DNA of 64,000 nucleotides from Heyndrickxia sporothermodurans (GTDB lineage Bacteria; Bacillota; Bacilli; Bacillales; Bacillaceae_C), in NCBI GenBank assembly GCA_016756695.1, contig CP066701.1, positions 3,802,001-3,866,000 of the forward strand, read 5' to 3'. Both the position numbers and the translations under genes were made by a program. The notes below the pieces were generated by a model. That model was not told the origin of the DNA, ran no database searches, and saw nothing but the letters and a program-made list of their open reading frames with translations. Numbering within the stretch: position 1 is the first letter of the stretch; the number at the start of each line of letters is the position of its first letter. Shown here piece after piece: positions 45,584 through 55,933 of the stretch.

Positions 45584-48500
45584 TTATTTTTTCGGTTCAA
45601 GACCTAACGCACGTAAGAAGTCTTCTAATCCTTTTTTGCCAAGTTTCTCTTGAGGCTTTGCATTTTTCTTCGCTGTCGCTCCGACTTTTAAGAAGTTCTT
45701 TTCAATGAAACGAACATCTTTTTCATCGACAATGCCGTCTTGATTGATGTCTACTTTCGCTTGTTTTTTACCGTAGAATGTAGACAATTGTACGATATCG
45801 TAAATATCGACGACTCCATCACCATTTACATCCCCCGCATAATTGCTCTCCATACGGGTGTTATAAGATATTCCGATCAATTCTCCATCTACTGTTTCAC
45901 TAAGCTTGACTGATTGTTTACTCGTTAAATGACCTGGAACTTCTACATAAATATCATAGTCTTTTTCTGAAACTGGAATTCCATGGATTTCAGCATATCC
46001 TCTATTATCAATTGAACCTTGATATTTCTTTCCATTACCTGCTTGTGCATATACTTTTGCGCCTATTTTAGAAAAATCAATATTGGCATTTGTACCATCT
46101 TCTTTTAAGAAGCCTTCAATATCCGCATATCCACTTACAACAGAGTGCTTCGGAATAATTGAAAATTGATCATTTGCAAATCCAGGAATCGTTATTGACT
46201 CAGATGTTCCCGATTTTGTATATGAAAACTCATTAACGCTTAATTGTACTAATTCACTATAATTTTCATCATTTACTACTTTAAAGCTCACATCAAGGAA
46301 TGGGGTATCTCCATCGAATCCTTGGAAGTCTTTTTGATCAATGGCTGCTCCGACATTAACTGTATTGTCCCAAAAACCTTCTTCAATTTTTGGCTTTGCA
46401 AGATTAATCTTCAAATGGTTATCTTTTGCATATTTTTCAAATGCTTTATTTACCTTTACACCCATAAATTCAATTAATTGGTTCGAATATTCAACCCCAA
46501 ATGATCCAGATAAAAGCTTTTTCACATTATTTACATTCAATGTCATCGTTATTGTATCACCGAGCTTTACTTTTTCTTTATCATAGCTAGGCAATACATA
46601 CTCTGTCCCCTCTTTAACAAAAGTATAGCTATTTGCTTTTCCAAGGAAATCAGCAGCCGTTGCTAAATCAACTGGCAAAAGCTTTAAATTGACAGGTTCT
46701 TCAAGCTCCTCCGGCAGGACACCAAATTTGATATCTACATTTGGCTGTACTGGCAGCGTACCTGATGGCCAAGGTGAATTTTGATAATAATAGAGTGAAT
46801 TCGCTGACTGATCATACTTCAGTCCTTTTGATTTTAATACATCAATGGTAGAATCATAGACATTTCCATGTACCCATAATGCATGATAGCCATCTTCATC
46901 GGTATACATTGAGTCATCGACTTCATAGAAGTTTGGCTTATAATCTTTGTATGTTACTTCTGGTGCTTTATTATCTACAATAATCACTGAATCATTTATA
47001 TAAGACTTTCCTTTTTCATCGGTTGAAATCACTTCAAAAATATAATCCCCATCCTCTAAACGAATCGGCTTATCCGCAATTGGTTTAGATGGATCGTTTG
47101 TGAACGGATAAACAGTTCCACTGAATGCCCATAATAAATATTTTTCTTCATCCGGTTCAATTTTATCTGCTTCAAAAATAGAACCGATGAAGCCTACAGG
47201 TTCACCTGTTTTTCCGTCTTTTACGAGAATATCAATCGTTTTCATTGGGCTTTTCAATTTAAAGATTCCATTTACAAATGGATTTAAGAATGGATGAAAC
47301 TTTGATGTGTTAGTTGCCACTGCAGGTCTATCTAGTTCAAAATAATCAACACCTTGATCTGTGTAACGGATTGCAAATGGAATTTGATAGTTTTCCTCAT
47401 TATTTTGTTTGTTTACAAAATGAATATAGCCTTCATATCGTCCGTTTGCCGCATCCAATGGGACATGTATAGCTGGTTTAACTTCTTTCTTTCCTTCTGA
47501 AGATACGGAAATAGAATCAGGGATTTTAACCTCGACGCCATTTTTCTTCGCATCTTGTATATTATCTTTTGCTGGTAAAAACTCTACTTTGACCTTAAAT
47601 TCTTTATCTTCTTTTTCATGATTTTCAATCATTACCTTTTTGTCCAAATTTAATTCTTCATCTTTTTGATAGTGACTTCCAAACGCGATTGAACCCGTTT
47701 CCTCATCAATTTCTACGGTTTCCTTTCCTTCAACATTTTCTGTTTTATCAAGAACCTTTAAAGAAACACCTGCATGTGCTGCTTCATAGACATCAATTCG
47801 CCCTGCACCTACTTCATTCACTGAGTATTTTTCTTTCATCTCATCAGCAGTATTCATTAAAGCAGCCTTTACATCAAATGGTGTATAGTCCGGATGTTCT
47901 TGTAGAAGTAATGCGGCTGCGCCTGCAACATGTGGAGATGCCATTGAAGTTCCTTGCATGCGTGTGTAGGCAATATCGTAATTATCTCCATCCTCAGGAT
48001 CATTCATATATTCAGGATAAGTTGAGAAGATAGCTACTCCTGGTGCAACTACATCCGGTTTAATATCATAGTTTTGCGCTACCGGACCACGGGAACTGAA
48101 ATCCGCTAAGTGATCGCCTTCAGTTTGTACACTTCCTAGTAATCCGAAGGTAAATTTGACATTTTCTTGAGATTTTAAATGTTCACCATCCGCTTTAGAG
48201 AGCTGGAAAGTTGGAATATAGCCAGTGCTTTCTCCTAAGTAAGCTGCAATCTCACCTTCGACGTTGTTGTAGACGATAACCGCTTCTGCACCTGCTTTTT
48301 TAGCGTTTTGAATTTTTTCGTCAAAAGAGATATCACCACGTTGGATTAAAGCTAACTTACCTTTTAAATCTTTCCCTTCAAAGTCGCTGCTTTTTCCTAG
48401 CCCAACAAAGACAACATCTAAAGATTTATCTTTCAAGTCTTCCAATTTGTCAGTAAAATTCTTACCTAATAGTTTTATTGCGCTATACTTCTTATTACCG

Positions 48501-49747
48501 GCACTTGCTGAATAGGTGGCAATCGTTTGGGATACATCACTTGCACCAACCGTAATTGCTAACGCCGATGTACCTGGAGAACCTACCGTGTTTTCATTTG
48601 GCCCAGCGTTACCTGCTGCAACAACGGAGACTACTCCTGAAAGCATTGCGTTGTTAATTGCCACAGATGTTGGATAAAGTGCATCGTTCACACTTGCACC
48701 TAATGATAAGTTGATAACATCCATATCATCTGCGACTGCCTTGTCTATTCCTGCAAGAACATCATCTGTATACCCACTTCCATAAGGTCCAAGGACTCGG
48801 TATACATATAGGTATGATTCAGGCGCAACCCCTTCAACAGCATAATCAACTTGATTTTTCTTTTGTCCTGCGATAGTTCCCGAAACATGGGTTCCATGCG
48901 AGGTGTAATAGGTAGATCCTGTGGCAGGATTTACTTCCGGATACCCCGACTTTTTCCAATCATCATAAGTTGCCTCCATTGGATCAGAATCATTATCAAC
49001 GAAATCATAACCGCCTTTATAAGCGTTTTTTAAATCGGGATGGTTGTAGTCAACTCCTGTATCAATAACCCCCACCTTGATTCCTTTTCCCGTAACATTC
49101 TCATCATGAAGCTTGTCCGCACCAATTTGTTGATTACTGTCTGCTGATCCGGATTGGGCAGTAGATTTCAAATCTTTTGGCTCTTTAGGGAGATCCAATT
49201 TAATTTCTTTGTTATTCCAAATACGCTTGACAACATCTGATTTTACTAACTCTTCGAGCATATTTCCTGGTACAGTTACAGCAACTCCATTAAATGCATT
49301 TTTATATTCCCTAGTAATCTTTGATTCATTTACATTTTGACTATAAGCAATTTTTAAGCCTGTTAATTTATTAAATTCTTTTTTAAATTGTTGATGGGAT
49401 GCCTCTACTTTTATTTTGGCGGAAGATAAAGCCACTTTCTTTCCCTTTGCTGCCTGTTTCATTAATTCCACCTTTGCAGGTGCTTGCTTGAATTCAACAA
49501 TGACGTCGACTAATTCAGGAGAATTCACATTAATATCTGGAGAAATAACAAACCCTGGACCAACTTCTAGCTGCTTTAGTGCCCTTCTTTGCTCGTCATT
49601 TAAATTTTTCAATATTCCTTCTGCTTTTGTAACCTTAGTTTGCCCTTGATCTTTTGCAAGGACATTATTGGGAACACCTGAAGAAGCAATTAAACTCACA
49701 GTCAAGGCTGAACCCAACAATATGTTCCCTAATTTTCTCTTTTTCAT
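45584..49747 (-). CDS. Large secreted S8 (Vpr-like) protease with cohesin-like and dockerin-like modules
   Basis: 1387 residues: signal peptide (cleavage near VLAKDQ), I9 propeptide (about 75-190), subtilisin domain with Asp in GVIDTGVDYNHPD (~229), His in SHGTHVSG (~287), a PA domain between, Ser in QGTSMASPHVAG (~615), Fn3/Ig-like modules, a cohesin-like beta domain (KVKLGDTITMTLNVNNV... about 1080-1215), and a C-terminal dockerin-like pair of Ca loops (DVNGDGVVDIYD, DINQDGIVDEKD). GGGGGAGG precedes the ATG. IS copy 2 begins 24 bp upstream of the start codon, so its native promoter is displaced. Confidence 0.92.
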   Translation of the reverse strand: MKKRKLGNILLGSALTVSLIASSGVPNNVLAKDQGQTKVTKAEGILKNLNDEQRRALKQLEVGPGFVISPDINVNSPELVDVIVEFKQAPAKVELMKQAAKGKKVALSSAKIKVEASHQQFKKEFNKLTGLKIAYSQNVNESKITREYKNAFNGVAVTVPGNMLEELVKSDVVKRIWNNKEIKLDLPKEPKDLKSTAQSGSADSNQQIGADKLHDENVTGKGIKVGVIDTGVDYNHPDLKNAYKGGYDFVDNDSDPMEATYDDWKKSGYPEVNPATGSTYYTSHGTHVSGTIAGQKKNQVDYAVEGVAPESYLYVYRVLGPYGSGYTDDVLAGIDKAVADDMDVINLSLGASVNDALYPTSVAINNAMLSGVVSVVAAGNAGPNENTVGSPGTSALAITVGASDVSQTIATYSASAGNKKYSAIKLLGKNFTDKLEDLKDKSLDVVFVGLGKSSDFEGKDLKGKLALIQRGDISFDEKIQNAKKAGAEAVIVYNNVEGEIAAYLGESTGYIPTFQLSKADGEHLKSQENVKFTFGLLGSVQTEGDHLADFSSRGPVAQNYDIKPDVVAPGVAIFSTYPEYMNDPEDGDNYDIAYTRMQGTSMASPHVAGAAALLLQEHPDYTPFDVKAALMNTADEMKEKYSVNEVGAGRIDVYEAAHAGVSLKVLDKTENVEGKETVEIDEETGSIAFGSHYQKDEELNLDKKVMIENHEKEDKEFKVKVEFLPAKDNIQDAKKNGVEVKIPDSISVSSEGKKEVKPAIHVPLDAANGRYEGYIHFVNKQNNEENYQIPFAIRYTDQGVDYFELDRPAVATNTSKFHPFLNPFVNGIFKLKSPMKTIDILVKDGKTGEPVGFIGSIFEADKIEPDEEKYLLWAFSGTVYPFTNDPSKPIADKPIRLEDGDYIFEVISTDEKGKSYINDSVIIVDNKAPEVTYKDYKPNFYEVDDSMYTDEDGYHALWVHGNVYDSTIDVLKSKGLKYDQSANSLYYYQNSPWPSGTLPVQPNVDIKFGVLPEELEEPVNLKLLPVDLATAADFLGKANSYTFVKEGTEYVLPSYDKEKVKLGDTITMTLNVNNVKKLLSGSFGVEYSNQLIEFMGVKVNKAFEKYAKDNHLKINLAKPKIEEGFWDNTVNVGAAIDQKDFQGFDGDTPFLDVSFKVVNDENYSELVQLSVNEFSYTKSGTSESITIPGFANDQFSIIPKHSVVSGYADIEGFLKEDGTNANIDFSKIGAKVYAQAGNGKKYQGSIDNRGYAEIHGIPVSEKDYDIYVEVPGHLTSKQSVKLSETVDGELIGISYNTRMESNYAGDVNGDGVVDIYDIVQLSTFYGKKQAKVDINQDGIVDEKDVRFIEKNFLKVGATAKKNAKPQEKLGKKGLEDFLRALGLEPKK

Positions 49748-49914
49748 ACCCTTCCTCCCCCGTTTACCATCGTATTGTAAAAACTTTTATATTAAACAGG
49801 CTATAAAATACCTTGATAGAGGGATTTTTGAGCAAAAAAATTGCCACCCCCTGAATTTTAGGAAATAGTGAGGTTACCACACAACACTAAAATTCCTAAA
49901 AAGGAAGTGACAAG

Positions 49915-51358
49915 TTGTACCCTCAAATTATAACCTATTTACTAACTTTTATAAAATTCCAAGAACAAATGATTCGAACATTACTCACCCTACTTATTGG
50001 GAAGAGTATGTTTGATAAACCGAAAGATCAGCAGCCTGTTAACAAACCTTATCGAAAACTACAAGTTGATGATCTTCCCATTATCGAAATCCCGGAAAAG
50101 CTGAATTATCGAAATCTCCTAACGGAGTACCAAGAGAAGCATGGGAAATCCCTTAAACCAGTTCAAAGACGAAAGAACGCAAAAGTGACGGTACCTAAAG
50201 CAATGAAATGTCCTAAGTGTGGTGCACCATCTGACTATCTTTATGCCAATAATGGTGAAAAAGGACAGTATCAATGCAAGGTATGTTCTTGTCTCTTCAG
50301 CGATAAGAATCGTTTTTCGAAAGAAGCCATTTTGAAGTGCCCTCATTGTTCTAAAACTCTAGAGAAGATCAAAGAGCGTAAAGATTTCAATGTGTTCAAG
50401 TGCAAAAATGACGACTGTCCGTATTATCAAAAAAAAATTAAACGGCATGTCTTCCAAAGAAAAGAAACAATTTAAAAAGGATCCCCAATCGTTTAAGCTA
50501 AGGTACATTTTTCGCCAATTTCACATTGATTTTCAACCATTGTCTAAGAATTCCCCAGAGTTGCCAGTGGTTGATTTGTCTAGAATCTATGCTTCACCGC
50601 ATACACTAGGCTTAATTTTAACCTACCATGTAAATTATGGTCTTTCCGCACGAAGGACAGCTGCCATCATGCAGGATGTTCATGGCGTGACTATTTCCCA
50701 TCAGACGATACTGAACTACGAAAATAGTGTGGCTCTTTTGCTTAAACCATACGTGGATCACTATCCTTATGAGCTTTCAGATCAATTCTGTGGTGACGAA
50801 ACCTATATCCGGGTCAATGGAAAATGGCATTATCTCTTTTTCTTCTTTGACGCGGTGAAAAAGATCATCCTTTCGTACCGAGTGTCGCCTAATCGTGATA
50901 CAGCATCCGCCATTCAAGCGATAAACGACGTCCTACTGAAGATGGAAGAGATCCCTGAAAACCTTACATTCGTAGTAGATGGAAATCCAATCTATCTTCT
51001 AGCCCAGCATTTCTTCGCTCAGAATGATATTTCTTTTGATGTGAAGCAAGTAATCGGGCTGACAAATGAAGATCCAATCTCAACCGAATACAGACCGTTA
51101 AAACAGATTATTGAAAGACTGAATCGCACATTTAAAGGAAATTATCGCTCTACACAAGGATTTGGATCGGATCATGGATCTGTTTCTTTTGTCACCTTGT
51201 TTGCGGCGTATTTTAACTTTCTACGACCACATGCATCCCTAGAGGGCAAGGTACCCGTTGTGAATCCAAAGTTATCAGGACTTCCTACCATGCCTGCGCG
51301 TTGGACAAAGCTCATCGAGTTAGCTCAACGATGGATAGTCGAACAAAGATCCGCCTAA
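49915..51358 (+). pseudogene. DDE transposase of IS copy 2, +1 frameshift in a poly-A run
   Basis: Reading before and after A9 (50429-50437) gives the same 480-residue protein as copy 1. The shift falls between the zinc ribbons and the HTH, at YYQKK, so translation stops near 50475 and the DDE core is only in the second frame. Transcriptional slippage on the A run could still yield some full-length enzyme, as known for some other IS; otherwise this copy depends on copy 1. Confidence 0.88.
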
Positions 51359-51390
51359 CTTTTTGTTTAGCAGAGCCCTTGGACAAATTT

Positions 51391-51540
51391 AGCAATCGGC
51401 GGAGCGAACTCTTGACAAACCGAACTTGCCAATGGTTTAAAATGAAAATACCAAGGGCTTATTTGGTATGCCTTCTTTTTGTCCCCTTCGCCCTTGTTAA
51501 CCTTGGATCAAACCATTGGCGTGTTTGTCAAGAGCGATTG
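51391..51540. repeat. Long nested inverted repeat, second IS copy
   Basis: The mirror image of the structure at 43768-43917, with identical arms. Present unaltered in both copies. Confidence 0.8.
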
Positions 51541-51614
51541 CGGGAGCTCCCCACCTAATAAATGGAAAGTAACCTAAACAACTATTTAGTTTTCATAGAA
51601 CTTTTTACAATACC

Positions 51615-52132
51615 TTTACCATTTTCAAGTGAAAAGCAAGATGTGATTTTTTCTAGAAGTATCTTTTAACAAGACAATTAGTTTATATAGATTAGAAAAT
51701 TCAATATAAACAAAATTGAACAAATATTCACTTAACACAATTGTATAGGAGACAAGATATGACGTAAATTGGGGTAATTGAATAATTGAAATTCAGGTCT
51801 TTTAGACCATTATTTGGTAGGTATTAACTCATAAATATGTTGCTATTATGTTTAAAAATAGAGGGATAAGACTTTGTTCCTGATGTCTATTCGCCTATCC
51901 ATAGTAGAAAAAAGGGAAAATCACAGTCGAAATTACCCCAAATTGGTCATTACCTGAAAATTGGTTAAGTTAAGGAAACAAGAGAAATAATAAGAATTAT
52001 CTATATTTACATCGGAATATCAGGAAAATCAGGGTAATATAACGGTTTTTAAATGTAGAAAAACAGTTTACAATGACGAAAGAAAACTGTCTTTGTTGAA
52101 CATTCTGAAAATAAAAGAAGGTTGTGAAGCTT
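51615..52132. other. Intergenic region upstream of sipW (former divergent promoter region)
   Basis: About 510 bp with no gene. Before IS copy 2 arrived it separated sipW from the divergent S8 protease and so should hold both promoters. Visible: a spaced inverted pair AATTGGGGTAATT (51767-51779) and AATTACCCCA (51931-51940), and a hairpin ACAGTTT/AAACTGT near 52064-52091 just before sipW. No promoter placed confidently. Confidence 0.5.
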
Positions 52133-52681
52133 ATGATTAAAAAACTATCAAAATTTATTTCTATCCTTTTTCTTGCAATTATCTTTTTTGTCATTGTTTT
52201 TCTACTCTATTTCTCATTTCAATCAAAAAAGCATCCTGAAAAAGTACCTACACTCTTTGGAATCAGTCCTTTAACCGTCTTAACAAATAGTATGCATCCT
52301 TTTATTAAAGCTGGAGATTTAGTTTTTATTAAAAAGGTTGAGCCATCTGAAGTGAAAGTAAATGATGTAATAACTTTTAAAGAAACACCGACAAAATTTA
52401 TTACACACCGTGTAACCGCTATTAAAAAGAATAAAGGTACCATCGGGTTTGTTACGAAAGGAGACAATAATAATGTAGCTGATTCTAAAATTGTTGCATC
52501 CAATCAACTCATTGGAAGCCTACAATTAAAAATTCCGAAAGCAGGATATTTTTCAAAGTTTGTTAGCGGACCTATCGGATTTATCCTTTTAATCCTAATC
52601 CCAGCCACCGGCTATATTTGTTTAGAAGTTTATGAAAGACTATCAAAACAAAAGAAAAAACAAACACCTGACACACTATAA
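52133..52681 (+). CDS. sipW: SipW-type (ER-type) signal peptidase I
   Basis: 182 residues with a membrane helix at each end. The catalytic Ser is in TNSMHPFIKAGD, and the position held by Lys in ordinary SipS enzymes is His (FITHRVTAI), the ER/SipW type. KGDNNNVAD is the box E region. In Bacillus subtilis SipW releases TasA and TapA, so the substrates here are likely the two TasA-like proteins across the IS-interrupted region. ATG at 52133 follows AGAAGG; a GTG three codons earlier is too close. Confidence 0.92.
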   Translation: MIKKLSKFISILFLAIIFFVIVFLLYFSFQSKKHPEKVPTLFGISPLTVLTNSMHPFIKAGDLVFIKKVEPSEVKVNDVITFKETPTKFITHRVTAIKKNKGTIGFVTKGDNNNVADSKIVASNQLIGSLQLKIPKAGYFSKFVSGPIGFILLILIPATGYICLEVYERLSKQKKKQTPDTL

Positions 52682-52832
52682 CTTCACAAAAAAATTATTT
52701 AAAAATAATACTTAAACTATACTAAAAAGGCACCTTGTGAAAATTTCACAAGGTGCCTGACACTTCTGTTGATACTTCTGTAAAGACACTTCTGTTAAAT
52801 ACACTCCCGTAAATAACTTTTATAAAGGCGCT

Positions 52833-54271
52833 TTAGTAATAGCTAATTGCTTGGTTGCCGAATTGTTTCCAGCCTTCGATGAATTGTTTAAGTGGTTTCT
52901 TTTTATTTTTCTTACCGTCCATTGGGTCATTAAAGTAGACGTATTTTTTGTCATAGCCGGTAATTAGAACTGAGTGTTCTTTATAGGTGATACGAATTTT
53001 GCCATGAGGTGTATACCAAGTTGTCCAATACTTACTAGGTACATAGCGGAACCAACTCGTTGTGACGACCCAGACCGGATGTCCTGCAGCGACATAATCC
53101 TTTACTTTATCAAAAGAACTCCCTGTCAAATCAACAATTCGATTTGGCAAATATTTTGAGCCTAAAGATGCGATGGGTCCATGATAAACACCAAGACCAG
53201 GTTTTTTGAAAGTATATATATCCCCAACAAAACCGTAATATGGATTACCAAAATATTTTTTCCCGTTTTTTACCTTATATTTCGTCGGATCCTTTTTCAC
53301 TTTGGAGGCAAGGGTCATCTTACTTACTTTCACCCCTGCATCACCTAACAGCATTGCTAAACTAGTAACTTCGCATCCCCTTGCAAGTTCTGGAAACTGT
53401 TTAACAACTGGCGCAGATACCACTTTTTTGGTTGGCCGATTTTTTGCTTTTACCTTAACTTTCTTTGTTTTACTCTTATTCCCAGCAGCGTCTATAGCAT
53501 AAATATCAAAAGAGGAATTTGCCTTCTGTAATGGCATCCTATATGTGAATTTTCCCGAAGTTCCTGTTTTAATTTTAGCCAGCCGTTTTTTTCCTTTGTA
53601 AATAAAGACCGTTGCCCTCGCCTCAGTTATTCCTTTAATAGAAAACGATTTGTCCGTAACTAATTCCATTTTGGGTTCTGCAGGTGGTATTTTGTCCGCA
53701 ACTGTTACAGTAACAGTTCCACTTTTTCTCCCTGCTTTATCAATTACATATACCGATACCTTTGTGCCAGCCTTCAAAGGTCTCTTATCGTCGAAGTCCA
53801 TTTTAAAAGATTTCGAGTTTTTTAGTTGCATAGATTTTACTTTTTTATTTATTGTAATGTAAATTGTACTATTGGGTTCAGCCGTTCCAGTTAAAAAAGT
53901 ACTTTTGTTTGAAATGGGGTTTAAAACTGGTTTTTTGGGTGCGGGTGCCGCTTGTACCTTTTGATAAATAATCTGTTGTTCATCATCTTTAATAAAAATG
54001 AATTTTACCTGTTTGCCTGCTTTTAATAATGAAGAAGGGTAAAATTCAAAATAACCCGTATCCGCATTATATGTTTTTAGACTTAATTTCTGTTCATCTA
54101 CAAATGCCTCTACTGAAGTTTGGTTCGCAGCTTTGCCAGTAATTACTTGATCTTTATCATTGAATGGATTTATAACGGGAGACCATTCGTCCGCCAAAAC
54201 CGATTGTTTAAATCCACATAACGCAGCAAAAAAAGAATAACAAATGGGATGACTTTCACTATCTTGACCAA
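52833..54271 (-). pseudogene. Secreted C39-like cysteine peptidase with Ig-like repeats; frameshift in signal peptide
   Basis: The main frame (52833-54197, 454 residues) has three or so bacterial Ig-like repeats (about 10-245), a basic linker, then a Peptidase_C39_2 domain with catalytic Cys in ARGCEVTSLAM and His in KEHSVLITGYD. It lacks a signal peptide start, but upstream a TTG at 54271 (after AAAGGG) encodes MVKIVKVIPFVILF in another frame, and the main frame upstream reads FFAALCGFKQSVLA then DEW. One missing base in a T7 run (plus 54228-54234) separates them. Either phase-variable, newly inactivated, or a sequencing error. Confidence 0.8.
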
Positions 54272-54410
54272 ATTCCCTTTCTCCTCCCTATTTAACAGAT
54301 AAATTTTAATTTTCTATTTTTATTATATTATCAAATTTTCAGTTAATTATATAGATCAATTTTCCATTTTATCGTGTATTTAAGATATCTCCAGAATCAA
54401 ACATAAAAAA

Positions 54411-54438
54411 AGCACCTAGTTTTTTACGACTAGTTGCT
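54411..54438. terminator. Bidirectional terminator at the end of the amino-acid ABC operon
   Basis: AGCACCTAGT...ACTAGTTGCT flanked by A and T runs on both sides. On the minus strand it ends the ABC operon. Confidence 0.88.
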
Positions 54439-54453
54439 TTTTTTATTGCATGT

Positions 54454-55209
54454 TTAAATCGCCTCACTTTTTGAAAGAAAACGTTTCGTTCTTTCTTCCT
54501 TTGGATAATTAAAAATTTGATCTGGTGTCCCTTCTTCAACGATCACTCCACCATCCATAAAAATAATTCGATCGGCTACTTCTCGTGCAAATCCCATTTC
54601 ATGTGTTACAACGACCATGGTCATCCCTTCTTGTGCCAATTCCTTCATTACTAATAAAACTTCGCGTACAAGTTCTGGGTCAAGCGCTGATGTAGGTTCA
54701 TCATACAGCATAACCATCGGTTCCATAGATAGAGCTCTAGCAATTGCGACCCTTTGTTGCTGCCCACCTGAAAGTTGTGATGGATAATGATGAGACCTTT
54801 CCCCAAGTCCTACCTTTTCCAATAAGGTTTCCGCAAGCTTCCTAGCTTTCTCCCGTTGCATTTTTTTTATCACAATCGGACCTTCCATAACATTTTCAAT
54901 CGCGGTTTTATGAGGAAATAAATTAAATTGTTGAAAAACAAATCCGGTATTTTTCCGTATTTCGTTTATAATTGACTTCCGACTTTTGTTCAGCTTTTCC
55001 CCAGCGATTAAACTCCGTTGACCGACGTGGATAACCCCTTCGTTTGGTTCCTCTAAATAAGTAATACATCTTAGTAACGTTGATTTCCCTGATCCACTCG
55101 GCCCCATAATAACAACAACTTCACTTTTGTTTACAGAGAGATCAATTCCTTTCAATACTTCATTACCTGCAAAGGACTTTTTTATATTTTCTAATTGAAC
55201 TACCGTCAT
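54454..55209 (-). CDS. Amino-acid ABC transporter ATP-binding protein (GlnQ/ArtM-like)
   Basis: 251 residues. Walker [11 protein letters not shown]-loop [10 protein letters not shown], signature [15 protein letters not shown], Walker [15 protein letters not shown] and H-loop [15 protein letters not shown] are all present; the PAAT subfamily is clear. It powers uptake by the permease gene 20 bp upstream. Last gene of the operon. Confidence 0.95.
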   Translation of the reverse strand: MTVVQLENIKKSFAGNEVLKGIDLSVNKSEVVVIMGPSGSGKSTLLRCITYLEEPNEGVIHVGQRSLIAGEKLNKSRKSIINEIRKNTGFVFQQFNLFPHKTAIENVMEGPIVIKKMQREKARKLAETLLEKVGLGERSHHYPSQLSGGQQQRVAIARALSMEPMVMLYDEPTSALDPELVREVLLVMKELAQEGMTMVVVTHEMGFAREVADRIIFMDGGVIVEEGTPDQIFNYPKEERTKRFLSKSEAI

Positions 55210-55228
55210 ACCTATCCCCCTTCAATAA

Positions 55229-55888
55229 TTATGATTGAACTAAATGTTTTGATGTTTTCTTCTCCATTTTGTCTAAAAGGATAGTAAAAAATGTTATTAA
55301 TATCCAATATAAAGCTGCAGCCAGTAAGTAAATAGTTAATGGTTCAAAAGTTTTCGCAATTAACAATGAGGACATTTGCAATAGTTCTGTAACGGTAATG
55401 ACAGATACTAGCGATGTATCTTTTATAAGAACAATAAATGTATTTGATAATGTAGGAATAGCTATGCGGATACTTTGAGGTAAAATAATTCTTCTTAATG
55501 CTTGCCCATAGGTCATTCCTAATGAAACCGAAGCTTCCATTTGCCCTTTATCAACCGACATTATTGCAGAACGGAAAGATTCGCATAAATAAGCTCCAGC
55601 ATTTAAGCTTAGTGCAAGAATTCCTGAAGGTATTGGATCCAATTCAATATTTATTTGGGGAAGACCGTAATAAATAACAAATATTTGAACTAAAAGTGGT
55701 GTTCCACGAAAAATAGATACATAGATTGAAGCAATTGCTTTTAATAATTTTATTTTTGATAAGCGCGCTAAAGCGGTAAAGAAACCTAAAACTAGCGCAA
55801 TCAATATTGAAACAATGGCTAAAAGAATGGTCATTAATGTTGCATTTAATAAAGTAGGTAATGATTCAATAATTATTGAGACATCCAT
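55229..55888 (-). CDS. Amino-acid ABC transporter permease (HisM/GlnP-like)
   Basis: 219 residues from the ATG at 55886-55888, which GGGGGA precedes by 6 nt. Five or so membrane helices, with SIFRGTPLLVQIFVIYYGLP and the EAA region EASVSLGMTYGQALRRIILPQSIR, typical of polar-amino-acid permeases. It probably forms a homodimeric channel, since a single permease gene is present. Confidence 0.93.
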   Translation of the reverse strand: MDVSIIIESLPTLLNATLMTILLAIVSILIALVLGFFTALARLSKIKLLKAIASIYVSIFRGTPLLVQIFVIYYGLPQINIELDPIPSGILALSLNAGAYLCESFRSAIMSVDKGQMEASVSLGMTYGQALRRIILPQSIRIAIPTLSNTFIVLIKDTSLVSVITVTELLQMSSLLIAKTFEPLTIYLLAAALYWILITFFTILLDKMEKKTSKHLVQS

Positions 55889-55933
55889 GAAGTTTCCCCC
55901 ATTCATCCATTAAGAAAGTGTTCTTTAACAAGA

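Larger units (their letters stand above)
49771..51614 (+). mobile_element. Insertion sequence copy 2, 1844 bp, frameshifted transposase
   Basis: Same ends as copy 1, opposite orientation, flanked by its own 8-bp duplication TTTACCAT (49763-49770 and 51615-51622). One base longer because of an A9 rather than A8 run at 50429-50437. Distinct target duplications show two independent insertions rather than a mobilised composite unit. Confidence 0.9.

Noticed and set aside
43687-51622. Composite transposon formed by the two IS copies around the S8 protease
   Set aside because: Each copy has its own 8-bp target duplication, and the outer flanks are not duplicates of each other, so they inserted independently.
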